From: JBOGJG01 sp050747825
Lineage (GTDB): Bacteria > Acidobacteriota > UBA6911 > RPQK01 > JBOGJG01
Assembly (NCBI GenBank): GCA_050747825.1
Contig: JBOGJG010000238.1
Coordinates: forward strand, 1 to 23,304
Length of the DNA: 23,304 nucleotides
Reading direction: 5' to 3'
In this document: positions 6,955-13,599 of the stretch, piece after piece
Layout of the letters: each line of letters starts with the position of its first letter
How positions within the stretch are numbered: position 1 is the stretch's first letter
Translations under genes and position numbers: made by a program
The notes under the pieces: generated by a model
The model's input: only the letters and a program-made list of their open reading frames with translations
Databases searched by the model: none
Told to the model about the DNA's origin: nothing

Positions 6955-6980
6955 AAAAAAAATGAGGCAGGGGGCTGCCT
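6955..6980 (-). terminator. Orphan rho-independent terminator, minus strand
   Basis: On the minus strand AGGCAG-CCCC-CTGCCT (6980-6965) forms a six-pair hairpin, followed after two bases by eight T residues (6962-6955). No intact minus-strand gene lies just upstream in its direction, so it may have served a lost gene. Apart from this, the kinase relic and a dispersed repeat, 6812-7087 holds nothing recognisable. Confidence 0.55.
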
Positions 6981-6990
6981 GCCCGCCGCT

Positions 6991-7038
6991 CAGCCACGGA
7001 TTTCACGGATTGATGCCGATTAGTCTGTGTCATCAGTG
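6991..7038. repeat. Dispersed CAGCCACGGATTT... intergenic repeat, copy 2
   Basis: It shares CAGCCACGGATTT and CACGGATT with 3077-3106 and continues into GATGCCGATTAGTC. Its function is unknown; it is similar in style to other AT-rich intergenic strings in the window. Confidence 0.4.
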
Positions 7039-7087
7039 TAAAAGGCAGCGCTCTTTTTTTTCTTGAAAAATCAGCGTAAGATAGCGC

Positions 7088-7109
7088 TACTGTGAGGCTT
7101 ATCACAGTA
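7088..7109. promoter_or_regulatory. Perfect CRP/FNR-like palindrome upstream of the lipoprotein gene
   Basis: Arms TACTGTGA and TCACAGTA are perfect reverse complements around a 6-base centre. The core TGTGA-N6-TCACA equals the CRP consensus spacing. It lies 40 bases before the ATG of the lipoprotein gene at 7150, where a CRP/FNR-family regulator could act, although it could equally form an RNA hairpin. Confidence 0.5.
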
Positions 7110-7110
7110 A

Positions 7111-7129
7111 AGTCCGCACATCGCGGACT
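7111..7129 (+). promoter_or_regulatory. Leader hairpin just ahead of the ribosome-binding site
   Basis: AGTCCGC and GCGGACT pair perfectly around the loop ACATC, ending five bases before AAGGAGGGG, the ribosome-binding site of the next gene. It could stabilise the mRNA 5' end or affect initiation; no known riboswitch is recognised. Confidence 0.45.
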
Positions 7130-7149
7130 GTACAAGGAGGGGAATCATT

Positions 7150-7671
7150 ATGTCGAGACTCTTGGCTCTGGCGGTGGTTTTGGTGGCGACTGGCTGCGCC
7201 CAGCCTGTGGACGAAGCTCCCGCGCAGGACAGCGCACAGGTTCAGCAGCAGATCGAACAAAGAAACGCAGAACTGACAGCGGCTTTCAACAGCAAGGATA
7301 ATGAAGCCATGCTGGCACTCTACACAGAGGACGCGATTTCGCTTCCCCCCAACCAATCGATGGTGGAAGGTAAGGAAGCGATCCGGCAGTCTATGCAGCA
7401 AATGGAGGGTTCCGGGGTGCAGGCCAGCAACCTGCAGCTTACGACTCACGACGTGGAGGTCTCCGGAGATACGGCGGTCGAAGTCGGAAACTACACGATC
7501 GATATCACGCTGCCGGACGGGTCCAGCATGACCGATCGCGGAAAGTATCTGACCGTGTGGAAGAATGAAGGCGGGACCTGGATGGTCCACCGAGACATCT
7601 ATAACACCGACATGCCGATGCCCGGAATGCCAGGCGGTGAGCAGCAGGAGCAGGCGCCGGCTAGCGAGTAA
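7150..7671 (+). CDS. NTF2-like (SnoaL/DUF4440) lipoprotein
   Basis: 173 aa with a strong AAGGAGGGG ribosome-binding site 7 bases before the ATG. A lipobox Val-Ala-Thr-Gly-Cys16 ends the signal peptide, so the mature protein is lipid-anchored. Residues about 30-150 show the SnoaL/DUF4440 pattern: a first helix with Ala-Phe-Asn-Ser-Lys-Asp, Ala-Leu-Tyr-Thr-Glu-Asp-Ala, Gly-Lys-Glu-Ala-Ile-Arg, then beta strands ending in Tyr-Leu-Thr-Val-Trp-Lys and Trp-Met-Val-His-Arg-Asp. These proteins are small cone-shaped ligand binders or isomerase-like enzymes; a specific activity cannot be given. The C-terminus is Met/Pro/Gln-rich. The gene stands alone, with two palindromes upstream and a repeat tract downstream. 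Confidence 0.88.
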   Translation: MSRLLALAVVLVATGCAQPVDEAPAQDSAQVQQQIEQRNAELTAAFNSKDNEAMLALYTEDAISLPPNQSMVEGKEAIRQSMQQMEGSGVQASNLQLTTHDVEVSGDTAVEVGNYTIDITLPDGSSMTDRGKYLTVWKNEGGTWMVHRDIYNTDMPMPGMPGGEQQEQAPASE

Positions 7672-7692
7672 ACGACTACATAAGCGACCATT

Positions 7693-7833
7693 GCCAGCGG
7701 CCAGCCGCCAGCCGGTCAGCGGCCAGTGGTCAGTGGTCAGCGGTCAGCGGTTGTCAGCGGTCAGTGGTCAGCGGTCAGTGGTCAGCGGTCAGTGGTCAGC
7801 GGTCAGTGGTCAGCGGTCAGCGGCCAGCCGGTG
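7693..7833. repeat. GGTCAGCGGTCAGTGG 7-bp-unit repeat tract 1
   Basis: About 140 bp made of CAGCGGT and CAGTGGT units with occasional CCAGCGG variants, filling the gap between two convergent genes. The same unit recurs at 10001-10094 and 12821-12918, and in inverted orientation at 11038-11188. Confidence 0.9.
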
Positions 7834-7842
7834 AGTGGAAAA

Positions 7843-9585
7843 TTAGTGGATCTCTGGCTCAGCCGTAGGGGCGCCGCAGTGTAAAAAGTCGAAGTCACAG
7901 CCCTGATCGGCCTGGGTGACCGATTTAGAGAAAAGCGCGCCGTAGCCTCGCAGGTAACGATCGGCGGGAGGTTTCCATTGTGAGCGCCGGCGCGACATCT
8001 CTTCCTCCGGCACCAGCAACTCAAGATGGCGGCCTGCAACGTCCAACTCGATGGTGTCTCCATCCCTCACCAGCGCCAGTGGTCCGCCCAGAAAGGATTC
8101 GGGACAGACGTGAAGAACGCAGGTGCCGTATGAAGTGCCGCTCATGCGGGCATCCGAGATGCGGACCATATCCCGCACACCCTGTTTCAGCAGTTTCTTC
8201 GGGATGGGCAGCATGCCCCATTCCGGCATCCCCGGCCCGCCCAGCGGTCCGGCATTCTGCAGGACCAGCACCGAATTCTCCTCGACCGGGAGGTCGTCTC
8301 TGTCGATGCGAGCCGCCATGTCGTTGCGGTCCTTAAAAACGACAGCCGGGCCGGCGTGGTGCAGCAGCCGCTGGTCGGCGGCGCTGGCCTTGATGACGGC
8401 TCCGTTAGGCGCCAGGTTTCCAAAGAGAATGACCGTGCTGCCTTCCGGAAAAACGGCTTCTGTCCTGGGACGAATGACCTCCCGGTTGTAAATCTCGGCG
8501 CCTTGCAGATTTTCTCCCAAAGACTTCCCGTTTACGGTGAGACAGTCGAGCTTGAGCAGGTCGCGAATCTCCCAGAGCAGCGCCCGCAGCCCTCCGGCAT
8601 AGTAAAAATCTTCCATGAGAAAAGCGCCCGAGGGGCGGATATTAGCGATTACGGGAGTGCTGCGCGAGATCTCGTCAAAGCGTTGCAGGGGGATCTTAAT
8701 GCCGGCCCGTCCCGCCATCGCCAGGATGTGAATGATGGCGTTGGTTGATCCGCCCAGAGCCATATCGGTAACAATGGCGTTATCGAAGGATTCACCGTTG
8801 AGGATGTTCAGGGGCCGGCGGTCTTGCCAGATCATCTCCACAATTTGCCGGCCACACTCGGCTGCCATACTGGAGTGGTTGGAGTCCACTGCGGGAATGG
8901 AAGAGGCTCCGGGCAGGGTCATGCCCAGGGCTTCAGCCACCGCTGTCATCGTCGAAGCGGTCCCCATGGTCATGCAGTGTCCCGCCGATCGGGCGATGCC
9001 TCCTTCGATCTCGCACCACTCGCTGGCGCCGATCAAGCCGGCTCTTCGCTCGTCCCAGTACTTCCAGGCATCGCTGCCGCTTCCCAGCGTTTGGCCTCGC
9101 CAGTTGCCCCTCAGCATCGGACCGGCAGGCAGGTAAAGGGCAGGCAGATCCATGCTGATGGCCCCCATCAACAGCCCCGGAGTGGTTTTGTCGCAGCCTC
9201 CCATGAGGATGGCGCCGTCTACCGGCTGGCTGCGTAGCAGCTCTTCCACCTCCATCGCTAGTAGGTTCCTGTAAAGGAGCGGGCTGGGCTTCATGTAAGT
9301 CTCTGTAATGGAGAAAGCCGGCAGCTCCACCGGAAATCCGCCAGCCTGCCAGACGCCCCTCTTGACGTCTTCCACGCGCTCCTTGAAGTGGCTGTGACAC
9401 GTATTGAGGTCACTCCAGGTGTTGAGGACGGCGACGACCGGCTTGTCCTCAAAGTCAGAAGGACCGTAGCCCGCCTGGCGAATTCGGGAGCGATGTTCAG
9501 AGGAACGCAAATCATCGCGCCCAAACCAGCGTGAGCTTCTCAATTCCGAAGGTTTCCTGGCCGGGCGTCGGTTCGATTCGGGCAT
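7843..9585 (-). CDS. IlvD/Edd-family sugar-acid dehydratase (L-arabinonate dehydratase-like)
   Basis: 580 aa from ATG 9585. The open frame continues upstream but would run into the divergent regulator gene. The three cysteines expected to ligate the iron-sulfur cluster are visible in Asn-Thr-Cys-His, Gly-Gly-Cys-Asp-Lys-Thr and Gly-His-Cys-Met-Thr-Met-Gly-Thr-Ala-Ser. The catalytic serine region is Met-Ser-Gly-Thr-Ser-Tyr-Gly-Thr. Length and the C-terminal Gln-Ala-Asp-Gln-Gly-Cys-Asp-Phe-Asp-Phe-Leu match the pentonate/sugar-acid branch rather than biosynthetic dihydroxy-acid dehydratase. It probably removes water from an aldonic acid to give a 2-keto-3-deoxy acid in the cytoplasm. It lies divergent from a truncated LacI regulator, near SDR and aldehyde dehydrogenase remnants of the same kind of pathway. 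The exact sugar is not determined. Confidence 0.88.
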   Translation of the reverse strand: MPESNRRPARKPSELRSSRWFGRDDLRSSEHRSRIRQAGYGPSDFEDKPVVAVLNTWSDLNTCHSHFKERVEDVKRGVWQAGGFPVELPAFSITETYMKPSPLLYRNLLAMEVEELLRSQPVDGAILMGGCDKTTPGLLMGAISMDLPALYLPAGPMLRGNWRGQTLGSGSDAWKYWDERRAGLIGASEWCEIEGGIARSAGHCMTMGTASTMTAVAEALGMTLPGASSIPAVDSNHSSMAAECGRQIVEMIWQDRRPLNILNGESFDNAIVTDMALGGSTNAIIHILAMAGRAGIKIPLQRFDEISRSTPVIANIRPSGAFLMEDFYYAGGLRALLWEIRDLLKLDCLTVNGKSLGENLQGAEIYNREVIRPRTEAVFPEGSTVILFGNLAPNGAVIKASAADQRLLHHAGPAVVFKDRNDMAARIDRDDLPVEENSVLVLQNAGPLGGPGMPEWGMLPIPKKLLKQGVRDMVRISDARMSGTSYGTCVLHVCPESFLGGPLALVRDGDTIELDVAGRHLELLVPEEEMSRRRSQWKPPADRYLRGYGALFSKSVTQADQGCDFDFLHCGAPTAEPEIH

Positions 9586-9596
9586 GGTGGGTAGTA

Positions 9597-9656
9597 TAGC
9601 CGCGAAAAACGCCAACCCCAAGTGGGCCCCTCGCCCTTTCGCGTTTTTCGCGGCTA
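9597..9656. repeat. 16-bp perfect inverted repeat between divergent genes
   Basis: TAGCCGCGAAAAACGC (9597-9612) is exactly complementary to 9641-9656 across a 28-base spacer. It lies between the dehydratase and the LacI-type gene, where an operator would be expected. However, similar CGCGTATTTCGCGGC(T)A strings occur at 17862-17890, so it may be a dispersed intergenic repeat rather than an operator. Confidence 0.6.
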
Positions 9657-9677
9657 ATAGTTTAGAATAATCGGACC

Positions 9678-10097
9678 ATGGCGGTAACCCTTGCTGATAT
9701 AGCCCGCAAACTGAATATCTCAAAAATGACCGTCTCACGGGCGATCAATAATGATCCCAGAGTCAAGGCCGAGGTGCGCCGGCGCGTGCTTGAACTTGCG
9801 CGGCGCCTGAAGTACCGGCCAAACCAGTTCGCGCGAGCGCTAGTTACTAATCGCTCCTACCTGATCGGCATTGTTGTGCCGGACATCATGAATCTTTACT
9901 TTGCTGAGGTGGCGCGCGCCATTGAGTCGGTAGTCCGTCCTGCCGGATTTCAGCTCCTGATCTACAGTAGGACAGAGGATCCGGGCCGCGACTGTGAAGG
10001 AGCGGCCAGCGGTAAGCGGTCAGTCAGCGCTCAGCGGCCAGCGGTCAGCGGTCAGCAGCGGTTAGCGCTCAGCGCTCAGCGCTCAGCGGTCAGTTAA
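9678..10097 (+). pseudogene. LacI-family regulator truncated by a repeat tract
   Basis: The first 105 residues are a normal LacI start. There is a helix-turn-helix (Thr-Leu-Ala-Asp-Ile-Ala-Arg-Lys-Leu-Asn-Ile-Ser-Lys-Met-Thr-Val-Ser-Arg), the hinge region (Arg-Pro-Asn-Gln-Phe-Ala-Arg-Ala-Leu), and the first strand and helix of the sugar-binding domain (Gly-Ile-Val-Val-Pro-Asp-Ile, then Leu-Leu-Ile-Tyr-Ser-Arg-Thr). Then about 34 residues of low-complexity Ser-Ala-Val-Ser-Gly-Gln type are encoded by the 7-bp repeat, and the frame stops. Some 230 residues of effector-binding domain are missing. If expressed it might still bind DNA, without sugar response. It is divergent from the dehydratase it probably once controlled. 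Confidence 0.85.
10001..10094. repeat. GGTCAGCGGTCAGTGG 7-bp-unit repeat tract 2
   Basis: CAGCGGT and CAGCGCT units replace the missing 3' portion of the LacI gene and run to within 15 bases of the following Tat-exported protein gene. Confidence 0.88.
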
Positions 10098-10109
10098 GGG
10101 CAGGTTTTC

Positions 10110-11054
10110 ATGGCAGGACATGAACTCAGACGGCGAGAATTTCTGAAGAAATCAGGCGCCGTCCAGATTGCGGCAATGGCAGGGATTGGAGCGCTTCAGC
10201 AGGAGGCAGCTCTGACCGCTCCCGCGTCTCCGGGAAGGGGACCGGTGAAGCTCAGTTGTAATCTGTACTCGTTTAACCGGCCGCTTCAGGAGGGCCGGAT
10301 GAGCCTGGAGGAGGTGATCGAGTTCTGCTCGGACCTCGGCTTCCATGCAGTCGATCCCACCGGATATTACTTTCCCAATTATCCCGAGGTGCCATCCGAT
10401 CGATATATCTACGAAATCAAGCGGAAGGCCTTCCGCCTCGGGCTCGACATCAGCGGCACAGGGGTGCGAAACGACTTTACGCTGACCGATCGGGAGCGGA
10501 GGAAGGCAGAAGTGAAACTGGTCAAAAATTGGGTGGAGGTAGCCGCCCGGCTGGGCGCTCCCGTGCTCCGCGTGTTCTCCGGCAGAGAACTGCCGGAAGG
10601 ATATTCTCGCGCGGAGGTGACGAATTGGGTGGTCGAGGCGCTCGGCGAGTGCGCGGATTATGGAGCCGGAAGCGGAGTAATCATTGTGCTGCAAAATCAC
10701 TGGGATTTTATCCGGACGGCCGAACAGACGGTGGAGATCCTAGAAGGGGTGAATTCACCCTGGCTGGCTCTCAATCTGGACATCGGCAGCTATCGTTCCG
10801 CAGACCCGTACAGCGAGATCGCCCGGGTTGCCCCCTACGCCGCAACCTGGCAGATCAAGGAAAACGTCTTTATCAGCGGGCGGGAAGTGAAGACGGATCT
10901 GGACAGGATCATGCAGATTGTCGGGCAATCCGGATATCGAGGATACCTCCCCATTGAGACGCTGGGTGCGGGGGACCCGCGCGTCAAGATCCCCCGCTTT
11001 CTGGCTGAGGTCCGCTCGGCGTTGGAAGGGCAAGGGCTGACCGCTGAGCGCTGA
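10110..11054 (+). CDS. Tat-exported sugar phosphate isomerase/epimerase-like TIM-barrel protein
   Basis: 314 aa. The N-terminus carries a twin-arginine signal (Arg-Arg-Arg-Glu-Phe-Leu-Lys-Lys-Ser-Gly). The rest fits the AP-endonuclease-2/xylose-isomerase-like barrel: Leu-Gly-Phe-His-Ala-Val-Asp early, then the metal-ligand strands Leu-Gln-Asn-His-Trp, Leu-Asn-Leu-Asp-Ile-Gly-Ser, Gln-Ile-Lys-Glu-Asn and Leu-Pro-Ile-Glu-Thr-Leu-Gly. Enzymes of this fold isomerise or epimerise sugars using a divalent metal; this one would act outside the cytoplasm. The substrate is unknown. Only a weak ribosome-binding site precedes the ATG. The last codons (Leu-Thr-Ala-Glu-Arg-stop) already belong to the inverted repeat tract, so the original C-terminus may be slightly altered. 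Confidence 0.87.
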   Translation: MAGHELRRREFLKKSGAVQIAAMAGIGALQQEAALTAPASPGRGPVKLSCNLYSFNRPLQEGRMSLEEVIEFCSDLGFHAVDPTGYYFPNYPEVPSDRYIYEIKRKAFRLGLDISGTGVRNDFTLTDRERRKAEVKLVKNWVEVAARLGAPVLRVFSGRELPEGYSRAEVTNWVVEALGECADYGAGSGVIIVLQNHWDFIRTAEQTVEILEGVNSPWLALNLDIGSYRSADPYSEIARVAPYAATWQIKENVFISGREVKTDLDRIMQIVGQSGYRGYLPIETLGAGDPRVKIPRFLAEVRSALEGQGLTAER

Positions 11055-11188
11055 CCGCTGACCGCTGACTGCTGACCGCTGACCCCTGACCGCTGACCCC
11101 TGACCCCTGACCGCTGACCCCTGACCGCTGACCGCTGGCCGCTGATCGCTGACCGCTGACCGCTGGCCGCTGGCCGCTGACCGCTGAT
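11038..11188. repeat. 7-bp-unit repeat tract 3 (inverted orientation)
   Basis: About 150 bp of CCGCTGA and CCCCTGA units, the reverse complement of tracts 1, 2 and 4. It separates two convergent genes and supplies the end of the upstream one. Confidence 0.9.
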
Positions 11189-11193
11189 CGAAG

Positions 11194-12060
11194 TCACTGG
11201 CCGCCAGGTAATTTTTCGTTTTGTCGTTTTGAATCATGCTTGTCTCCAGTCAATGCAGTCGTCAGAAGCTGGTTGAGGTCAAAGTGATGTCGGGGAAGTT
11301 CGGCAAGTTTCCCGGCGAGTCTCCGTTGCATGGATGGTGCGAGTTTGGCGCCCCTGTGAGTCAGATAAAATTCGTCATGGACCTGGCTTCCTTCAGTGCT
11401 GATCTGGGCAATATCGATACTGCAGCCTTGATCCGATATGGAGCGACTTAGCAGGTAAAGAAGCCCGAAGTGGTCCCGGCACCTGACGCTTAAACGGGTA
11501 TTCGACGGATGGCTGTCATTGTCGATCTCGACCTGGAAGTCAGGCTCCGGCAGACTGCTGCTCTTGGGCCAATGGCTTGCAAGCAAGGGCGTCAAATCCT
11601 GGCGGCTGACGATAGCATCTTCCAGCAGTTGCTGAAATTTCTGCCGTGCGGAGAGCTGGAGGAAGCGGTTTTCAGGATCGCTGAAGCGAAAGGTGTCAAG
11701 GACGACCGCATGGGCATTGGCAAAAGCTTCTCCACTCACGATCTTTGCGCCAAAGCAGCTCAGAGTGCCGGCGATACGCGCAAACAGGCAGGGCTGGTCT
11801 CGAGTAATCAGACAAAGCTTCCACAGACCTTCCTCTCGCTCCCGGGCCAGGGATGAGATGACTCCGCTGCTGTCCAGGTTCTCCAGCAGGAGGTAATGTT
11901 TGACGATCTCCATAGCCGGAGTGCTTACGAAGTATCTCAAGGGAAAGCCTGCGACGAAATCCAGGAAATGAGCGCGGTCAATCGCCAAAGGAAGACCGGA
12001 AAGCAGCCTGTGGATCTCCCTGCGATCCGTGACCGGCAAATAAAGAGAGTCAAAGCTCAT
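11194..12060 (-). CDS. Stand-alone GlnD C-terminal module (tandem ACT) paralog
   Basis: 288 aa. From about residue 30 it parallels the last third of the GlnD encoded at 17947. Examples are Phe-x-x-Phe-(x)2-Gly-Phe-Pro-Leu-Arg-Tyr; a first ACT domain with Thr-x-Asp-Gln-x-x-Leu-Phe-x-x-Ile-x-Gly and Val-Leu-Asp-x-Phe-x-Phe; and a second with Gly-Leu-Leu-Tyr, Ile-Ser-Thr-Glu-Gly and Phe-Tyr-Leu-Thr-His-x-Gly-(Ala/Ser)-Lys-Leu. The nucleotidyltransferase and HD domains are absent. In GlnD the ACT pair senses glutamine and controls the two activities; a free copy could sense an amino acid or modulate GlnD or PII, but that is inference. A shed C-terminal fragment of a second glnD is possible, yet the frame is clean and starts with its own ATG. 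The final residues (Asp-Lys-His-Asp-Ser-Lys...) look non-conserved. Confidence 0.8.
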   Translation of the reverse strand: MSFDSLYLPVTDRREIHRLLSGLPLAIDRAHFLDFVAGFPLRYFVSTPAMEIVKHYLLLENLDSSGVISSLAREREEGLWKLCLITRDQPCLFARIAGTLSCFGAKIVSGEAFANAHAVVLDTFRFSDPENRFLQLSARQKFQQLLEDAIVSRQDLTPLLASHWPKSSSLPEPDFQVEIDNDSHPSNTRLSVRCRDHFGLLYLLSRSISDQGCSIDIAQISTEGSQVHDEFYLTHRGAKLAPSMQRRLAGKLAELPRHHFDLNQLLTTALTGDKHDSKRQNEKLPGGQ

Positions 12061-12090
12061 GCTGGTTTTGTTTCTTTAGTCCTTAGATGT

Positions 12091-12117
12091 CGATTAATCT
12101 GCGTAATCCGCGGCTAA
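12091..12117. repeat. Dispersed GATTAATCTGCGTAATCCGCGGCTAA-like intergenic string
   Basis: It ends in CGCGGCTAA, like the string at 9649-9657, and is rich in ATT/CGC alternation like 17862-17890. It probably belongs to the same loose family of intergenic repeats. Confidence 0.35.
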
Positions 12118-12191
12118 AAGTAGGTAGCCTTAATTTATATAGTCCAGTGCCTCCTCCAAACCGTCAATCAATTCTCTCACCTTTTGACTCA

Positions 12192-12449
12192 TCAATGTCT
12201 TTTCGCCTCGTCCCATGGCTCGCGTCCAGGCATTGCTGAAAGGCCAGAAGAGCTTCCGGATGTTTTCTTGAGATTCAGGTAGGCCCAGCCCAGGAGCCCA
12301 GCCTCCGCCTCTATAAGAATTTCGCGGGTCTGATAGCCTTCAGCCTCAACTGAGATGACGAAATCCGGGCCCGCGGGTACGCCGAAGAACTGGAAGCTTC
12401 TCTGGGAAGTGAGGATCAGCAGCAAGAAGAAGCGAGCCGCAATGATCAT
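12192..12449 (-). pseudogene. Collapsed exported protein: signal peptide joined to a carboxypeptidase-regulatory-like domain end
   Basis: A GGAGGGG ribosome-binding site precedes ATG 12449. The first 17 residues are a signal peptide (Ala-Arg-Phe-Phe-Leu-Leu-Leu-Ile-Leu). They run straight into Phe-Gln-Phe-Phe-Gly-Val-Pro-Ala-Gly, Val-Glu-Ala-Glu-Gly-Tyr-Gln and Leu-Leu-Gly-Trp-Ala-Tyr-Leu-Asn-Leu-Lys-Lys, the last strands of a carboxypeptidase-regulatory/PEGA-like beta-sandwich. The earlier strands and whatever followed (often TPR repeats in such proteins) are missing. The stop overlaps a 20-codon ORF (12130-12192) that may be a further scrap. It is read as an internally deleted relic. Confidence 0.55.
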
Positions 12450-12820
12450 CGTGCCCCTCCAGTCATGAGTCACATTCATTTCTTGTCAGGCGGTTCGGCT
12501 CGATGTCGATTCCGCCTGGGTCTTCCCCCGCCGGAAAGCCTATGCATCGGCTGTGCCAAGAGGCGCACCGGGGGCCACTATCGCTGCTCTATCCAGTTGA
12601 ATAATAGAAGCTTAGAATCGAGAGAAGGGCATCTGGAGCGCCCGCCCCGCTGCCCAAGATGACGACAGTCCTGTTGGAATGATCGGACACGACCGCGGTT
12701 CGCATAGGTCCCGGGTTGGACACAATCGCACCGCCACGGCAACGCTGAGAAGACCGCTACTATTTTGTAGGTATGAAGATCAATTATGACAAAGCTGTAT
12801 GGAAGACGGCCCTATCTAAC
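12450..12820. other. Intergenic stretch without a recognisable gene
   Basis: No family was recognised on either strand. At 12775 an ATG opens Met-Lys-Ile-Asn-Tyr-Asp-Lys-Ala, reminiscent of the start of DUF2283 proteins, but the following repeat tract takes over after about 15 codons. It may be a 5' scrap of such a gene; support is weak. Confidence 0.3.
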
Positions 12821-12918
12821 CGGTCAGCGGTCAGGGTCAGCGGTCAGGGGTCAGCGGTCAGGGGTCAGGGGTCAGCGGTCAGCGGTCAGTGGTCAGCGGC
12901 CAGCGGTCAGTGGTCAGC
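12821..12918. repeat. GGTCAGCGGTCAGTGG 7-bp-unit repeat tract 4
   Basis: CAGCGGT, CAGGGGT and CAGTGGT units. On the minus strand the tract begins exactly where the aldehyde dehydrogenase fragment breaks off after Pro-Tyr-Gly-Asn-Ala-Ala. Confidence 0.9.
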
Positions 12919-13473
12919 CGCATTGCCGTATGGACTTGCCGACAGGATCTGGATGGCATGGTCCAGGCTCTCGGCCGGCTGCATGGCCAGCGCCGGTCCG
13001 AAGATCTCGGTACTGGTCAGCTCATGCTGCGGGCTGATGCCTGTCAAGATGGTCGGCTTCAAAAAAGCCCCCCGTTCTCGACCCTGAACTTGGGCTTTGC
13101 GCCCGTCCAGGAGGGCCTTTCCGCCGTCCACGTGGACCGACTGTCCTGTCAAGTAACTGGCTTCGTCGGAAGCGAAGAAGGCAACCACAGTACCGATCTC
13201 GCGCGGTTTCCCCGGGCGGCCCATCGAGATCTGCGCCAGAACGCCCGGCAGCAGGTCGGGGCTCTTCATGACCCAGGCCGTCATGTCCGTATCGATCAAG
13301 CCCGGGTGAACGCAGTTGACGCGAATACCGCAGGGAGTCATCTCCGCGGACATATTGCGCGTCAGCGCCTCCAGCCCGAGTTTGGTGGGGGCGTAGTGCG
13401 TGCGTCCGGGCAGGACTTTGGCCGCTTGAATGGAACCGATGTTCACGATGCTGCCCCAGCGGCCCGCCGCAGT
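12907..13473 (-). pseudogene. SDR oxidoreductase::aldehyde dehydrogenase chimera, truncated at both ends
   Basis: The frame covers the second half of a short-chain dehydrogenase: Gly-Ser-Ile-Val-Asn-Ile-Gly-Ser, the catalytic Tyr-x-x-x-Lys in Tyr-Ala-Pro-Thr-Lys, Val-Asn-Cys-Val-His-Pro-Gly, and the C-terminal Tyr-Leu-Thr-Gly-Gln-Ser-Val-His-Val-Asp-Gly-Gly. Near 13110 it passes without a frameshift into a C-terminal aldehyde dehydrogenase segment (Phe-Leu-Lys-Pro-Thr-Ile-Leu, Glu-Ile-Phe-Gly-Pro, Ser-Pro-Tyr-Gly-Asn). The junction lies in Gly-Gly-Lys-Ala-Leu, which fits both families. The SDR Rossmann half and the ALDH catalytic Cys/Glu region are absent, so neither enzyme can work. The 5' side ends at a 28-bp palindrome and the 3' side at repeat tract 4. 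Confidence 0.8.
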
Positions 13474-13478
13474 AACCC

Positions 13479-13506
13479 TCGCGGGGTCCCGCGCGGGACC
13501 CCGCGA
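13479..13506. repeat. 28-bp perfect palindrome
   Basis: The half-site TCGCGGGGTCCCGC is followed immediately by its exact reverse complement. It directly abuts the truncated 5' end of the SDR fragment. No T-run follows on either strand, so it is not a typical terminator. It may be the end of a mobile or palindromic repeat. Confidence 0.8.
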
Positions 13507-13562
13507 CTATTCCGCCCAAGTCCAACCCCGTCCCAGGAGCAACGCTAGGCCTTATTACGATG

Positions 13563-13588
13563 TTGACTAGGTAATATGACTTAGTCAA
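13563..13588. promoter_or_regulatory. Inverted repeat, likely autoregulatory operator of the toxin-antitoxin pair
   Basis: TTGACTA and TAGTCAA are perfect complements across 12 bases and end 11 bases before the antitoxin ATG. TTGACT also resembles a -35 box, so operator and promoter may overlap. Antitoxins of this class commonly repress their own operon through such palindromes. Confidence 0.45.
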
Positions 13589-13599
13589 TAATTGCTTCC

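Noticed and set aside
12130..12192. 20-codon minus-strand ORF overlapping the stop of the carboxypeptidase-regulatory relic
   Set aside because: Too short to support as a gene; it may be the end of a lost reading frame and is mentioned with the relic.
7693..12918. Repeat tracts considered as a CRISPR array
   Set aside because: The 7-bp units are contiguous and have no unique spacers or palindromic long repeats; no cas genes are present.
13479..13506. 28-bp palindrome considered as a terminator
   Set aside because: No T-run follows on either strand, and it lies at a gene breakpoint, not after an intact gene.
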